Origin: Falsihalocynthiibacter sp042445055
GTDB taxonomy: Bacteria; Pseudomonadota; Alphaproteobacteria; Rhodobacterales; Rhodobacteraceae
Length of the DNA stretch: 64,000 bases
Reading direction: 5' to 3'
Assembly: GCF_042445055.1 (NCBI RefSeq)
Contig: NZ_CP170339.1
Span: 2,232,001 to 2,296,000 of the forward strand
Both the position numbers and the translations under genes were made by a program. Below are positions 52,243 through 61,599 of the stretch, in pieces. The stretch's first letter is position 1. The number at the start of each line of letters is the position of its first letter. The notes below the pieces were generated by a model. The model did no database searches, was not told the origin of the DNA, and saw nothing but the letters and a program-made list of their open reading frames with translations.

Positions 52243-52950
52243 ATGACCAAACCAATCGATCTATACTATTGGCCCACTCCCAATGGCTGGAAAATCTCAA
52301 TCGCCCTAGAAGAGATGGGGCTTCCGTATAACGTCAATCTCATAAACATCGGAGCAGGCGATCAGTTTGCGCCCGAGTTCCTCAAGATTGCTCCGAACAA
52401 CCGGATGCCCGCAATTGTCGATCCTGATGGTCCTGACGGCGCGCCCGTGTCGATTTTCGAGAGCGGCGCAATTCTTCAGTATCTTGCTCAGAAAACCGGC
52501 AAGTTCGGCGGCGAAACTGCGCGCGATAAAATCGCCGTCACCGAATGGCTGATGTGGCAGATGGGTGGCCTTGGTCCGATGGCAGGTCAGGCGCACCATT
52601 TCCTGAAATATGCGCCCGCAATGGATCCACCCAACGACCTGCCATATGCCAAGGATCGCTATCGCAATGAAACGGGCCGCCTCTATGGTGTGCTGGACCG
52701 TCGCCTTGCGGAAAACGAGTATGTCGCGGGCGATTTCTATTCCATCGCGGATATGGCGATTTGGGGCTGGGCCAGCCTGTGGGAAGGACAGCAGCAGACT
52801 CTCGACGATAAGCCAAATCTTGCGCGCTGGCTTGATCTGGTCGGCAATCGCCCAGCGGTCATCAAAGGGCGCGCCGTTGCCGCAGATGAGCGCTCAAACT
52901 TGCAAGATGATAAGAAAGCGCAAGACCTTCTGTTTAAGAAACAGCACTAA
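52243..52950 (+). CDS. Glutathione S-transferase family protein (YfcG-like)
   Basis: 235 residues. Thioredoxin-fold N-terminal domain: IDLYYWPTPNGWKISIALEE, then NNRMPAIVDP and ESGAILQYLAQKTGKF, the glutathione site. The alpha-helical C-terminal domain includes GLGPMAGQAHHFL and FYSIADMAIWGW. The TPNGWK position matches YfcG/Ure2p-type disulfide reductases rather than classical conjugating enzymes. It ends at a bidirectional terminator shared with yciB. Confidence 0.9.
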   Translation: MTKPIDLYYWPTPNGWKISIALEEMGLPYNVNLINIGAGDQFAPEFLKIAPNNRMPAIVDPDGPDGAPVSIFESGAILQYLAQKTGKFGGETARDKIAVTEWLMWQMGGLGPMAGQAHHFLKYAPAMDPPNDLPYAKDRYRNETGRLYGVLDRRLAENEYVAGDFYSIADMAIWGWASLWEGQQQTLDDKPNLARWLDLVGNRPAVIKGRAVAADERSNLQDDKKAQDLLFKKQH

Positions 52951-52953
52951 ATC

Positions 52954-52985
52954 AAAACGCCCCGACCAACAGATCGGGGCGTTTT
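52954..52985. terminator. Bidirectional terminator between GST and yciB genes
   Basis: Perfect 12-base stem (AAAACGCCCCGA / TCGGGGCGTTTT) with an eight-base loop, located between the two convergent stops, with T-rich ends on both strands. Confidence 0.9.
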
Positions 52986-52986
52986 C

Positions 52987-53598
52987 TTAGGCTTCGTCCT
53001 TTTCGGTGGAATAGGTCTGCATCAATTTGTTTTGCATCATAAAGAACACAAACAGTGCTGCCGTAAGCCCGAAGGTTTTGAAGTTCACCCAAGCATCGGT
53101 GCTCATGGTGCGCCAAACGATTTCGTTTGCCAGTGCCAGCCCAAGGAAAAATGCGGTCAGACGCTTGGTAAGGATCATCCAGCCTTCTTCCTGCATCGGG
53201 AGCGCCTCTTCCATCACCATACGCAGATAGCTCTTGCCGCGCAAAAGGCCAAACCCAAGCAGCCCGCCAAATAATAGATAGATGATCGTCGGCTTCATTT
53301 TGAAGAACCGATCGTCATTCATATAGACCGACAGCCCGCCAAAGATCACAACCAGAATAGCCGTCATGATCTGCATTTTTGATAGCTTCCCCGTAAGCCA
53401 CCAGAGCAGCCCCGTAGAGGCAAGGATCAGCGGAATAAAGAGCGCCGTCGCAACGATAAAGCCCTGATACTCGACGCCTGCGATTGTGAACATCTCGTCT
53501 TTGATACGTCCGTAGAACACAAAGAAAAGGATGATTGGCCCCAATTCCAATCCAAGTTTTACAAATGGGTTTACTGATTTCTCAGATTTCTCAGACAT
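52987..53598 (-). CDS. yciB: YciB/IspZ-family inner-membrane protein
   Basis: 203 residues with about five to six membrane segments, starting VNPFVKLGLELGPIILFFVF and including KPTIIYLLFGGLLGFGLLRG and EEGWMILTKRLTAFF, the family signature. YciB-type proteins affect envelope integrity and septation in other bacteria, but the biochemical role is not defined. It is third in an ftsY - EamA - yciB run, nine bases after the EamA stop. Confidence 0.92.
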   Translation of the reverse strand: MSEKSEKSVNPFVKLGLELGPIILFFVFYGRIKDEMFTIAGVEYQGFIVATALFIPLILASTGLLWWLTGKLSKMQIMTAILVVIFGGLSVYMNDDRFFKMKPTIIYLLFGGLLGFGLLRGKSYLRMVMEEALPMQEEGWMILTKRLTAFFLGLALANEIVWRTMSTDAWVNFKTFGLTAALFVFFMMQNKLMQTYSTEKDEA

Positions 53599-53607
53599 CT
53601 CGAATTC

Positions 53608-54510
53608 CTAACCGTTCATTTCCACCATAACCGCGCCCAACGCGATCAAAGCCATAAGAAAGAGCCGCCGCGGCCCCACCTTTTCCCCGAGTACAAGCCA
53701 GCCGATAAGTGCGGCAAAGACTGTCGATGTTTCGCGTAATACCGCAGCCTCTCCGACGCTATCAAGCCGTGTGGCCATCATGATCGAACCAAAGCTGAAA
53801 TACGCCACAAACGCCCCCAGCAATCCACGCCGCATAAGCGGCCTAAGCGCGGGTTTATTCTCCATACGGGAGTAGCGCCACGCGGCATAGGGCGGCATTG
53901 CCAACCCGTCGATAAAGAAGAACCAAGCCAGAAACGTAAACGGATTGGCCGTCGCCCGAATGCCATAGGCATCATATGTCGTATAAAGCGCGACGAAAAA
54001 ACCTGTTCCGGCTGCCATGAGAAGTGCGGGCTTGAGAGTCTCACGGTTGGTCTCCAGAAAAATGAGGTTGTACACCCCCAACCCGAAAATCCCCATCAGC
54101 AATACCGCAACGCCAAGCCACTGCCCCGCGCTGAAATGCTCATTGAACACAATGCCCGCGCCAATCACCGCAAAAAGCGGCCCTGTCCCGCGCACCACAG
54201 GATATACAACTGTGTAGTCGCCCAAAACATAGGTTTGGGCCTGCATGATTTTATACCCGATATGGATCAGAAAAGCGCCAGCGAATATCGGCCACATATG
54301 GGGTTCTGGCCACGGCACAACAAAGAGCGCAAAGGGCGCCGCGATCAAACCATAATGAAAATCAATCGCGCCACGCGATAACCACGGATCATGCTTTCCC
54401 TTTTGAAGGGCACCGAATATCGCATGGAGCAGCGCCGCCAAGAGTGCCAATCCCAGAGCAAGCTGATGGCCAGCCTCGGTTCCTTCCAAAGAGAGCAGCC
54501 ATTCCGTCAA
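53608..54510 (-). CDS. EamA/DMT-family transporter with TTG start right after ftsY
   Basis: 300 residues, about ten membrane segments in two EamA repeats (e.g. GHQLALGLALLAALLHAIFG, LRETSTVFAALIGWLVLGEK). Likely a small-molecule exporter. The frame is the same as ftsY, separated from it by the ftsY TAA only; the first codon after it is TTG at 54510, so translation probably re-initiates there. No other start in a sensible place is visible. Confidence 0.82.
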   Translation of the reverse strand: MTEWLLSLEGTEAGHQLALGLALLAALLHAIFGALQKGKHDPWLSRGAIDFHYGLIAAPFALFVVPWPEPHMWPIFAGAFLIHIGYKIMQAQTYVLGDYTVVYPVVRGTGPLFAVIGAGIVFNEHFSAGQWLGVAVLLMGIFGLGVYNLIFLETNRETLKPALLMAAGTGFFVALYTTYDAYGIRATANPFTFLAWFFFIDGLAMPPYAAWRYSRMENKPALRPLMRRGLLGAFVAYFSFGSIMMATRLDSVGEAAVLRETSTVFAALIGWLVLGEKVGPRRLFLMALIALGAVMVEMNG

Positions 54511-55620
54511 TTAGATATCCGATCCCGTGAGCGCATTCGCAAATTCCTGTGGATCGAATGCGTCGAGATCATCTATTTGCTCGCCAACGCCAATGGCGTG
54601 GATCGGCAGGCCGAATTTGTCGGCCAGTGCGACGAGCACGCCACCCTTGGCAGTACCGTCAAGTTTGGTCATCACAAGCCCCGAAACATCTGCCAATTTC
54701 TGGAAGGTTTCGACCTGATTGAGCGCGTTCTGACCCGTTGTCGCGTCCAAAACCAAGAGCGTATTATGCGGCGCAGATGGGTCTTTCTTTTGGATAACCC
54801 GCACGATTTTGGCCAGCTCTTCCATCAGGTCCGCACGGTTCTGCAATCGGCCAGCCGTGTCGATCATCAACAGGTCCGCGCCATCTTGCTCGGCTTTGGT
54901 CATGGCATCAAACGCAAGGCTTGCGGGGTCGCTTCCCTCTGGGGCGGTCAAAACGGGGACGTTTGCGCGCTCTCCCCAGACTTGTAGCTGCTCCACGGCC
55001 GCCGCGCGGAAGGTATCGCCCGCCGCAATCACGACATTCTTGCCCGCTGCCTTAAACTGGCTCGCAAGCTTACCGATGGTTGTGGTCTTGCCAGAGCCAT
55101 TCACGCCCACAACCAAGACAACCTGTGGCTTTTTCGGGTAGATCGGCAAAGGCTTGGCCACGGGCTCCATAACCCGCGCGATTTCCGTTGCCAGCAGGGA
55201 TTTGATTTCAGAGCTTGAAAGCTTCTTGCCAAAACGCCCTTCTGCGAGGTTTGCCGTTACGCGCAGTGCGGTATCAACTCCCATATCCGCAGAAATGAGC
55301 AGCTCCTCAAGGCGCTCAAGCATTTCATCGTCAAGCTCGCGACGCGGCTCGGCCTTTTCGCTGTCACGCCCCAAAATCCGCCCAAGCAAACCAGGCTTGG
55401 CCGTTTCCGGTACGATGGTATCCGTATCGATCGGCTTTAACGCCTCTTCGACGGGGGCAGCAACGGGCTCTGGAAAGCTCTCCTGAGGCGTCGTTTCCGC
55501 AGCGGAGGGTTCCTCTACGCTTTCGGCGGTCGTTCCTTCAGTGATGATTTCGTCCAACCCCTCGTCGATTTTGGAGGAGGATTTGGCAAGACGGTTCTTG
55601 AGCTTCTTGAAAAACGACAT
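54511..55620 (-). CDS. ftsY: Signal recognition particle receptor FtsY
   Basis: GTPase that receives SRP-ribosome complexes at the membrane; 369 residues. An acidic N-terminal A domain (residues about 15-100) precedes the NG domain: VVLVVGVNGSGKTTTIGKLA (P-loop), DTFRAAAVEQL, LMIDTAGRLQNR, VMTKLDGTAKGG and GVGEQIDDLDAFDPQEFANA. It is first in the run ftsY-EamA-yciB and 75 bases downstream of the NuoE-NuoF-like gene. Confidence 0.97.
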   Translation of the reverse strand: MSFFKKLKNRLAKSSSKIDEGLDEIITEGTTAESVEEPSAAETTPQESFPEPVAAPVEEALKPIDTDTIVPETAKPGLLGRILGRDSEKAEPRRELDDEMLERLEELLISADMGVDTALRVTANLAEGRFGKKLSSSEIKSLLATEIARVMEPVAKPLPIYPKKPQVVLVVGVNGSGKTTTIGKLASQFKAAGKNVVIAAGDTFRAAAVEQLQVWGERANVPVLTAPEGSDPASLAFDAMTKAEQDGADLLMIDTAGRLQNRADLMEELAKIVRVIQKKDPSAPHNTLLVLDATTGQNALNQVETFQKLADVSGLVMTKLDGTAKGGVLVALADKFGLPIHAIGVGEQIDDLDAFDPQEFANALTGSDI

Positions 55621-55695
55621 TCTACGGCCTCTTGGTGATCCTTCTCACCTAATCCATAGCCCACCCATATGAAAGGGGGCAGCGCTCAAAACAGG

Positions 55696-57375
55696 CTAAA
55701 TTTCGTCAGCAAAGTGCTTCATAACCAATCGAATAGGGTTTGGCGCGGCCTGACCCAAGCCACAAATCGACGCATCGCCCATAACCTCGCAGAGTTCCTC
55801 AAGCAGAGGTTGGTCCCATTTATCGGCCTGCATCAACTTCACCGCCTTTTCACATCCCACACGACACGGGGTGCATTGGCCACAGCTTTCATCCTCAAAG
55901 AAGCGCAGCATATTGAGCGCGGCATCCCGCGCGCGATCTTGATCCGAGAGCACAACAACTGCCGCCGACCCGATGAATGTTCCGTGTGGCTGAAGCGTAT
56001 CAAAGTCCAGCGGTACATTATTCAACGTTGCAGGTAACAGCCCCGAGGACGGCCCGCCCGGCTGGTAGGCATAGAACCTGTGGCCCTCAGCCATTCCGCC
56101 TGCGGCCTCGATAACGTCAGTAATCGTCGATCCCGCAGGCAACAGATACACGCCAGCCTTGGCAACGCGTCCAGACACGGAATAGCTCCGCAAACCTTGG
56201 CGGCCATTATGCAAGACATCGGACATGATCTCTGGCCCCTCGCGCATAATGCGCGCAATCCAGTAAAGCGTTTCGATATTGTGAACCAAGGTCGGTCGAT
56301 TGAATATCCCGACCTGCGCGACATAGGGCGGACGATGCCTCGGAAGGCCGCGTTTGCCCTCGATACTTTCAATCATGGCGCTCTCTTCGCCACAGATATA
56401 CGCCCCTGCACCGCGTCGCAGATCAATGTAACCTGCTGGGATAATTCCGCTTTGTTCAATCTTTGCAATCTCTTGCTTGAGTATTTTACGCGCTGCGGGG
56501 TACTCATCCCGAAGGTAGATAAACGCTTTCTCGGCATCGATGGCCCATGCCGCCATCAAGACGCCTTCAAGGAAAACATGCGGCTCGGTTTCAAGCAAAA
56601 CGCGGTCCTTAAACGTACCTGGTTCGCCCTCATCCCCATTGACGGCCACATACTTCGGTCCCTTACCCGCGCGCACGAACTCCCATTTCTTACCAGACGG
56701 AAACCCTGCCCCGCCAAGTCCGCGCAGCCCTGACGAAAGCACGATTTCCGCGCAAGTATCCGGATCGCCGCTCTCACGAAGTTCTCTCAGGCGTGTGTAT
56801 CCGCCACCTTCGACATAAGCCTCATACGCCTCATATGGTGGAATCGTGGGCTCAATTTCGCCGCTCGTCGTAGCACTCAGAACTTTCTCGGGAGTTGCGT
56901 GGTCGATATGGTTGTGGCCGACTTCGGCGATAGGCGCCATATCGCAACGTCCCATACAGGGCGCCCGTAATATGCGCACATCCGCGGGATTAACACCCGC
57001 CCGTAAATGCTCCGCAAGTTGCTCAGAACCAGCCAATTCACACGACAATGAATCACACACCCGAATGGTTAACGCAGGCGGCGGCGTTTCGCCTTCTCTG
57101 ACGACATCAAAATGGGCATAGAAGCTGGAAACTTCCTGAACCTCGGCCATGGACAGTCGCATTTCTTCGGCCAAGGCCCGCAAGTGGGCCGCTGATAGAT
57201 GTCCGTAGGAATCTTGGATCAAATGCAAGAATTCCAACAATAAATCACGGCGGCGCGGACGTTCGCCCAAAAGTGCGCGCACCTCTGCAAGTGCCGCATC
57301 CGAAAGTTGCCGCCCCTTTGGGGTTCTGCGCCCCTTGCCTTTGCCAGATTTCCAAACGCCTGCTTGCTGTGCCAA
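55696..57375 (-). CDS. NuoE-NuoF fusion, NAD-linked dehydrogenase flavin subunit (FdsGB-like)
   Basis: 559 residues. The NuoE-like part (about 20-165) has four 2Fe-2S cysteines (C107, C112, C140, C144). The NuoF-like part follows: GLRGLGGAGFPSGKKWEFV (NAD/FMN), NGDEGEPGTFKDR, AYICGEESAMIESIEG, and a 4Fe-4S site ESCGQCTPCRVGC with ICGLGQAAPNP. This ending is typical of formate-dehydrogenase FdsB. TTG start with GGAGGA seven bases upstream. No fdsA or other catalytic subunit is adjacent, so its partner must be encoded elsewhere. Confidence 0.85.
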   Translation of the reverse strand: MAQQAGVWKSGKGKGRRTPKGRQLSDAALAEVRALLGERPRRRDLLLEFLHLIQDSYGHLSAAHLRALAEEMRLSMAEVQEVSSFYAHFDVVREGETPPPALTIRVCDSLSCELAGSEQLAEHLRAGVNPADVRILRAPCMGRCDMAPIAEVGHNHIDHATPEKVLSATTSGEIEPTIPPYEAYEAYVEGGGYTRLRELRESGDPDTCAEIVLSSGLRGLGGAGFPSGKKWEFVRAGKGPKYVAVNGDEGEPGTFKDRVLLETEPHVFLEGVLMAAWAIDAEKAFIYLRDEYPAARKILKQEIAKIEQSGIIPAGYIDLRRGAGAYICGEESAMIESIEGKRGLPRHRPPYVAQVGIFNRPTLVHNIETLYWIARIMREGPEIMSDVLHNGRQGLRSYSVSGRVAKAGVYLLPAGSTITDVIEAAGGMAEGHRFYAYQPGGPSSGLLPATLNNVPLDFDTLQPHGTFIGSAAVVVLSDQDRARDAALNMLRFFEDESCGQCTPCRVGCEKAVKLMQADKWDQPLLEELCEVMGDASICGLGQAAPNPIRLVMKHFADEI

Positions 57376-57581
57376 ATCCCGTTCCTCCGAGTTGACGCCA
57401 TTCTAGCCACCCCAACTGCACTTACCACGCAAAAAGCGACCTTTTATCCACAAGAAACGTTTCATCCGTTTCGCATAGGGTCCAAGCCGCGCCGATGGGG
57501 AAATTCAAATCCTCTGGGAAATAAGTCTGGAAATGAGCGATATTTTGGAACAGAATAACGCAGTACCTTGCCGGATTGCCC

Positions 57582-57986
57582 ATGCGACATCTAATTTTTG
57601 CCTGTCTTATATCTCTGCCGACTCTTGTCGCAGCCGATCACGATTTTTCGCCGATCGGAGCGGCGGAATTCGACAGTTATGTTACCGGAAAAACCCTGAC
57701 CTACGCGCAGAACGGCGAGAAATACGGCAGCGAAGAATACATGAGCGGCAATCGAGTTCGCTGGTCGTTTCATGACGGCAATTGCCACGAAGGCATCTGG
57801 TTTCCCAAGGGAGAGAACATCTGCTTTCTCTATGAGGGCGAGGAAAATGCGCAATGCTGGGTCTTTTCCATGGCGGAGGATGGCTTGGTCGCGCGCGTGG
57901 TCAATTTCCCTCCAGCCTCTTCGTTATACGAGACATCCAAGAGCAACGCCCCGCTGTATTGCAAAGGGCCAGAGGTGGGCGTTTAG
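57582..57986 (+). CDS. Small secreted protein of unknown function
   Basis: 134 residues; the signal peptide ends LPTLVAAD. The mature part includes FDSYVTGKTLTYAQNGEKYG, then cysteines in NCHEGIWF, ENICFLY, AQCWVF and YCKGP, likely as two disulfides. I do not recognise the family. The ATG at 57582 is preferred over a TTG two codons upstream. Its TAG directly abuts the convergent xseA stop (TAGCTA). Confidence 0.78.
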   Translation: MRHLIFACLISLPTLVAADHDFSPIGAAEFDSYVTGKTLTYAQNGEKYGSEEYMSGNRVRWSFHDGNCHEGIWFPKGENICFLYEGEENAQCWVFSMAEDGLVARVVNFPPASSLYETSKSNAPLYCKGPEVGV

Positions 57987-59567
57987 CTAGAACAACGTGC
58001 CTTGATCGTCGGCAGGCGGAGTCTTGCGAGGCTTTGAAGGCTTCGGCGTTGGTTTCGCTTGCGCTGTTGCCTCATCAGTATGCGTGGAAACACGACCGTC
58101 CTTGAATTGAATTTCCAGCGTTTGCGATGATTGAGCAGCCGCCAGCGTTGTCACCAGCGCACCATCGTCGCCCCGCACAACGGCATATCCGCGCTTCAGG
58201 GTCTCTGTATATCCCAAGGTCTGACGCATCCGCTCAAGCGCGCGTAGCGATGCCCGACGCGATTGGGTTTGGGTTTCGGCCAGTGCGGCAAACCGTTTGG
58301 AAAGCGTCGACAATCGATCAGACTGACGATGAATGTCGCGCGTAATGCTGTCAGGTTTCAGTCGCTTGGAAAGGTTATCATAGTGACGCCGCTTCTCCTG
58401 CGTCCCGCGCGTAAGACTTGGCGCGAGGCTATCGCTCCAGCGTGCCAAGTTCGCACGTGCGCTTGTCACCTGTGCGCGCAATATCGCGGGCTGAAGTGGC
58501 GCTGAGGTTTCCTGTAATTTCAGGCGCTTCCCCTGCACCGCTTGCATCAAGTTCGGCCCCAATTGCAGGCTCGCCCGATCCAGACGTTGGCTGGCATTCT
58601 CAAGCAATGTCTCTGGTCGCGGCAATGCACGGGATAGATCCGAGAGACGTTGCCGCCGCTGTGAAACACCTTGCGTAATTGCACGCAACAGCCGCCCGCC
58701 CTGCGCATCATTATGCGCCAGAAGCTCCATCCGAACAGGAACCGCATGTTCCGCTGCCGCCGTCGGCGTCGGTGCACGGCGATCAGCAACATAGTCTATG
58801 AGTGTTGTGTCGGTCTCGTGGCCAACGGCAGAGATAAGTGGAATCTCACTCGCGGCCGCGGCGCGTGCAACGGCTTCTTCGTTAAAACCCCAAAGATCCT
58901 CAATTGAGCCACCACCGCGCGCCACGATCAACAGATCAGGGCGCGGCAATGCTCCACCCACTGTCATGGCATTAAACCCCTCGATGGCCGCAACAACTTC
59001 GGGTGCACATTTCGCCCCTTGCACTGCCACAGGCCAAATCAGAACCTTGCGCGGGAAGCGATCCCGCAGGCGGTGCAAAATATCGCGGATAACTGCGCCC
59101 GAAGGTGATGTGATCACTCCGATAATCTCCGGAAGGTACGGCAGTTCTTTCTTACGCTCAGGCGCAAACAACCCCTCTGCCGCCAGTGCCGCCTTGCGTT
59201 TTTCGAGCATCGCCATCAAGGCGCCCATACCAGCGGGCGCGATATCCTCGATAACCATCTGATATTTGGATTGCCCACCGAAAGTCGTCAACTTCCCCGT
59301 CGCAACAACCTCCATGCCCTCTTCGGGTTGGGTCACAAGGCGTGAAGAAACACCTTTCCAGATAACTCCCGACAAAACCGAACGATCATCCTTGAGGTCC
59401 AGATAAACGTGCCCCGAACGCGGGCGACTCACGCGGCCCACCTCGCCGCGCACCCGAACATGCGAGAACTCGCCCTCAATAGTGCGCTTAACCGCGCCCG
59501 ATATCTCGGTAACGCTGAATTCTGGGGCGTTCTGGCCGGGTTCGGGATCGTCAATCAGGCTGGACAT
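57987..59567 (-). CDS. xseA: Exodeoxyribonuclease VII large subunit
   Basis: 526 residues. An N-terminal OB-fold (FSHVRVRGEVGRVSRPRSGH, VYLDLKDDRSVLSGVIWKG) binds single-stranded DNA; the catalytic domain includes GVITSPSGAVIRDIL, ARGGGSIEDLWGFNEEAVAR and SAVGHETDTTLIDYVADRRA, then long coiled-coil helices that bind the small subunit. The small subunit XseB is not encoded here. It is divergent from purD and abuts the small secreted-protein gene. Confidence 0.95.
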   Translation of the reverse strand: MSSLIDDPEPGQNAPEFSVTEISGAVKRTIEGEFSHVRVRGEVGRVSRPRSGHVYLDLKDDRSVLSGVIWKGVSSRLVTQPEEGMEVVATGKLTTFGGQSKYQMVIEDIAPAGMGALMAMLEKRKAALAAEGLFAPERKKELPYLPEIIGVITSPSGAVIRDILHRLRDRFPRKVLIWPVAVQGAKCAPEVVAAIEGFNAMTVGGALPRPDLLIVARGGGSIEDLWGFNEEAVARAAAASEIPLISAVGHETDTTLIDYVADRRAPTPTAAAEHAVPVRMELLAHNDAQGGRLLRAITQGVSQRRQRLSDLSRALPRPETLLENASQRLDRASLQLGPNLMQAVQGKRLKLQETSAPLQPAILRAQVTSARANLARWSDSLAPSLTRGTQEKRRHYDNLSKRLKPDSITRDIHRQSDRLSTLSKRFAALAETQTQSRRASLRALERMRQTLGYTETLKRGYAVVRGDDGALVTTLAAAQSSQTLEIQFKDGRVSTHTDEATAQAKPTPKPSKPRKTPPADDQGTLF

Positions 59568-59637
59568 ATCTGCTCGCTTGTTTCTTGGCTAAAGGCACCT
59601 TAGAACGCCCCGTAACAAAGGCCAAGCGGGGGACGCA

Positions 59638-60900
59638 ATGAACATTCTGATTTTAGGTAGCGGTGGACGTGAGCACGCGCTGGCATGGGCGATCAAACAA
59701 AACCCAAAATGTGACCGCCTCATTGTGGCACCCGGAAACGCTGGAATTGCCCAGATCGCGGAATGCGCCGCGATTGACGTAAATGGCGGCGCAGAAGTTG
59801 TTACTTTCGCAGAAGAAAACGCCATTGATTTCGTGGTTATCGGCCCCGAGGCACCGCTCGCGGCGGGAGTTGCGGACGATCTTCGGAATGCGGGTATCTT
59901 GTGTTTCGGCCCTTCTGCCAAGGCGGCTCAACTTGAAGCCTCCAAATCCTTCACCAAGGAAATCTGCGATGCTTCCGGTGCGCCAACTGCGGCCTATGCT
60001 CATTTCTCAGATGCTGACGCAGCCCGTGACTACATCCGCGAGCAAGGCGCCCCGATCGTCGTCAAAGCCGATGGCCTTGCGGCGGGCAAAGGCGTGATCG
60101 TCGCGATGACCGAAGCCGAAGCCCTCGCCGCGATTGACGATATGTTTTCGGGTGAGTTCGGCGATGCCGGCGCAGAAGTCGTGATCGAAGAATTCATGAC
60201 GGGCGAGGAAGCAAGCTGGTTCGTTCTTTGCGACGGCAAGAATGTTCTGCCCGTTGGCACTGCTCAAGACCACAAGCGCGTCGGCGAAGGCGACACAGGC
60301 CCCAACACTGGCGGGATGGGGGCGTACTCTCCTGCGCCTGTGATGACCGATGAAGTCACACAAAAGGCGATGGATGAAATTATCAAGCCAACCGTTGCAG
60401 AGATGGCCAAACGCGGCATGCCCTATCAAGGTGTGCTCTATGCCGGCTTTATGATCGAGAATGGTCAGCCACGACTGGTGGAATACAACGCCCGTTTTGG
60501 CGATCCGGAATGTCAGGTTTTGATGATGCGCCTCGGTGCGCAAGCGCTAGACCTGCTGCTGTCTTGTGCCAAAGGCGAGTTGGATCAAGCACAGGTCAAT
60601 TGGGCGGATGATCATGCGATGACGATTGTTCTGGCGGCCAACGGTTACCCCGGCGCGTATGAGAAAGGCTCCGAGATCAAAGGGCTGGACGCGCTTGCAG
60701 ATGATAGCATGAACGTAACCTTCCATGCAGGCACCAAAGAAGTTAACGGCAAGATAACTGCGAACGGTGGGCGCGTGTTGAACGTCACCGCGCGGGGCGC
60801 TTCGCTCAAAGAGGCGCAACAACGTGCCTATGAGATGGTTGATCAGATTGACTGGCCAGAAGGTTTCTGCCGCCGCGACATCGGCCACCGCGCGCTTTAG
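59638..60900 (+). CDS. purD: Phosphoribosylamine-glycine ligase
   Basis: ATP-grasp enzyme making GAR in purine synthesis; 420 residues. N-terminal NILILGSGGREHALAWAI, ATP-grasp core VVKADGLAAGKGVIVA, the metal/ATP region GDTGPNTGGMGAYSPAP, and EYNARFGDPECQVLM. It is divergent from xseA (70-base gap) and convergent with the FG-GAP-protein gene three bases after its stop. Confidence 0.97.
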   Translation: MNILILGSGGREHALAWAIKQNPKCDRLIVAPGNAGIAQIAECAAIDVNGGAEVVTFAEENAIDFVVIGPEAPLAAGVADDLRNAGILCFGPSAKAAQLEASKSFTKEICDASGAPTAAYAHFSDADAARDYIREQGAPIVVKADGLAAGKGVIVAMTEAEALAAIDDMFSGEFGDAGAEVVIEEFMTGEEASWFVLCDGKNVLPVGTAQDHKRVGEGDTGPNTGGMGAYSPAPVMTDEVTQKAMDEIIKPTVAEMAKRGMPYQGVLYAGFMIENGQPRLVEYNARFGDPECQVLMMRLGAQALDLLLSCAKGELDQAQVNWADDHAMTIVLAANGYPGAYEKGSEIKGLDALADDSMNVTFHAGTKEVNGKITANGGRVLNVTARGASLKEAQQRAYEMVDQIDWPEGFCRRDIGHRAL

Positions 60901-60903
60901 GGG

Positions 60904-61599
60904 TTACCTGCAAGCCATTGCATTTTGGAAGGATTTCGTCCCGCTATGCGGGGCGATTATGCGCGTCGTGAGCGTACCATCCTTAAGGCGCGTCGCGGCA
61001 ATCTGCGACCAATCCGCTGTTGCCGTTATCATTTCGGTGCCATTGCCACAGTTGCGGATACCGCCCGAAATGTAATCCTGCCCGATTTTGTGATTGGTAA
61101 GCCCCGATTTGGTCGCAACCGGCTCCAGACGCCCGTTGTTATATCGCCAAACCGTAAGGATACGGGCCAGATGGGGCCGGTCCACATAGGCCAGTTCAAC
61201 ACGTCCATCGCCGTCCAAATCCGCAACACCAATAGGCGCAAGCCAGCGATTACTCTGACCGATATGAGGAGTCTCGGCGAGCTTGCCGCGCTGGTTATAG
61301 ATCGCCAATGCCGCGCCCTTGGCAGCATCGGTTTCGATCACGATGACCTCTGGAGCGCCATCGCCATCTACGTCCGCCAAACGCGGGGCAATATCCTCAA
61401 AGACGTGGTCCTGTGGCAGTGTGAGGCGAAGTTCTCGGCCCGTCGTCAACGTCAGGACGAGCGCGCCGTATTCTACTGCATCCCCCAAGACACCATGCGC
61501 ATAGCGCTTTGTCGGGGCGTCGTACTCTGCCGCCTTTATTCTCTCGGCCGCCGCAGGAGGCGCCAAGAGCATCAATGACAGAGCCGCACCCCGCAGCAT
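60904..61599 (-). CDS. Secreted FG-GAP/VCBS-repeat-like protein
   Basis: 231 residues from the chosen start; signal peptide MLRGAALSLMLLAPPAAAE. Two repeat units carry calcium-binding-like signatures, PRLADVDGDGAPEVIVIETD and IGVADLDGDGRVELAYVDR, as in beta-propeller FG-GAP/VCBS proteins. Function unknown; perhaps periplasmic ligand binding. The start overlaps the ferredoxin stop by one base (TGATG), so it is likely cotranslated with it. An extended in-frame start would place the signal peptide internally. Confidence 0.8.
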   Translation of the reverse strand: MLRGAALSLMLLAPPAAAERIKAAEYDAPTKRYAHGVLGDAVEYGALVLTLTTGRELRLTLPQDHVFEDIAPRLADVDGDGAPEVIVIETDAAKGAALAIYNQRGKLAETPHIGQSNRWLAPIGVADLDGDGRVELAYVDRPHLARILTVWRYNNGRLEPVATKSGLTNHKIGQDYISGGIRNCGNGTEMITATADWSQIAATRLKDGTLTTRIIAPHSGTKSFQNAMACR

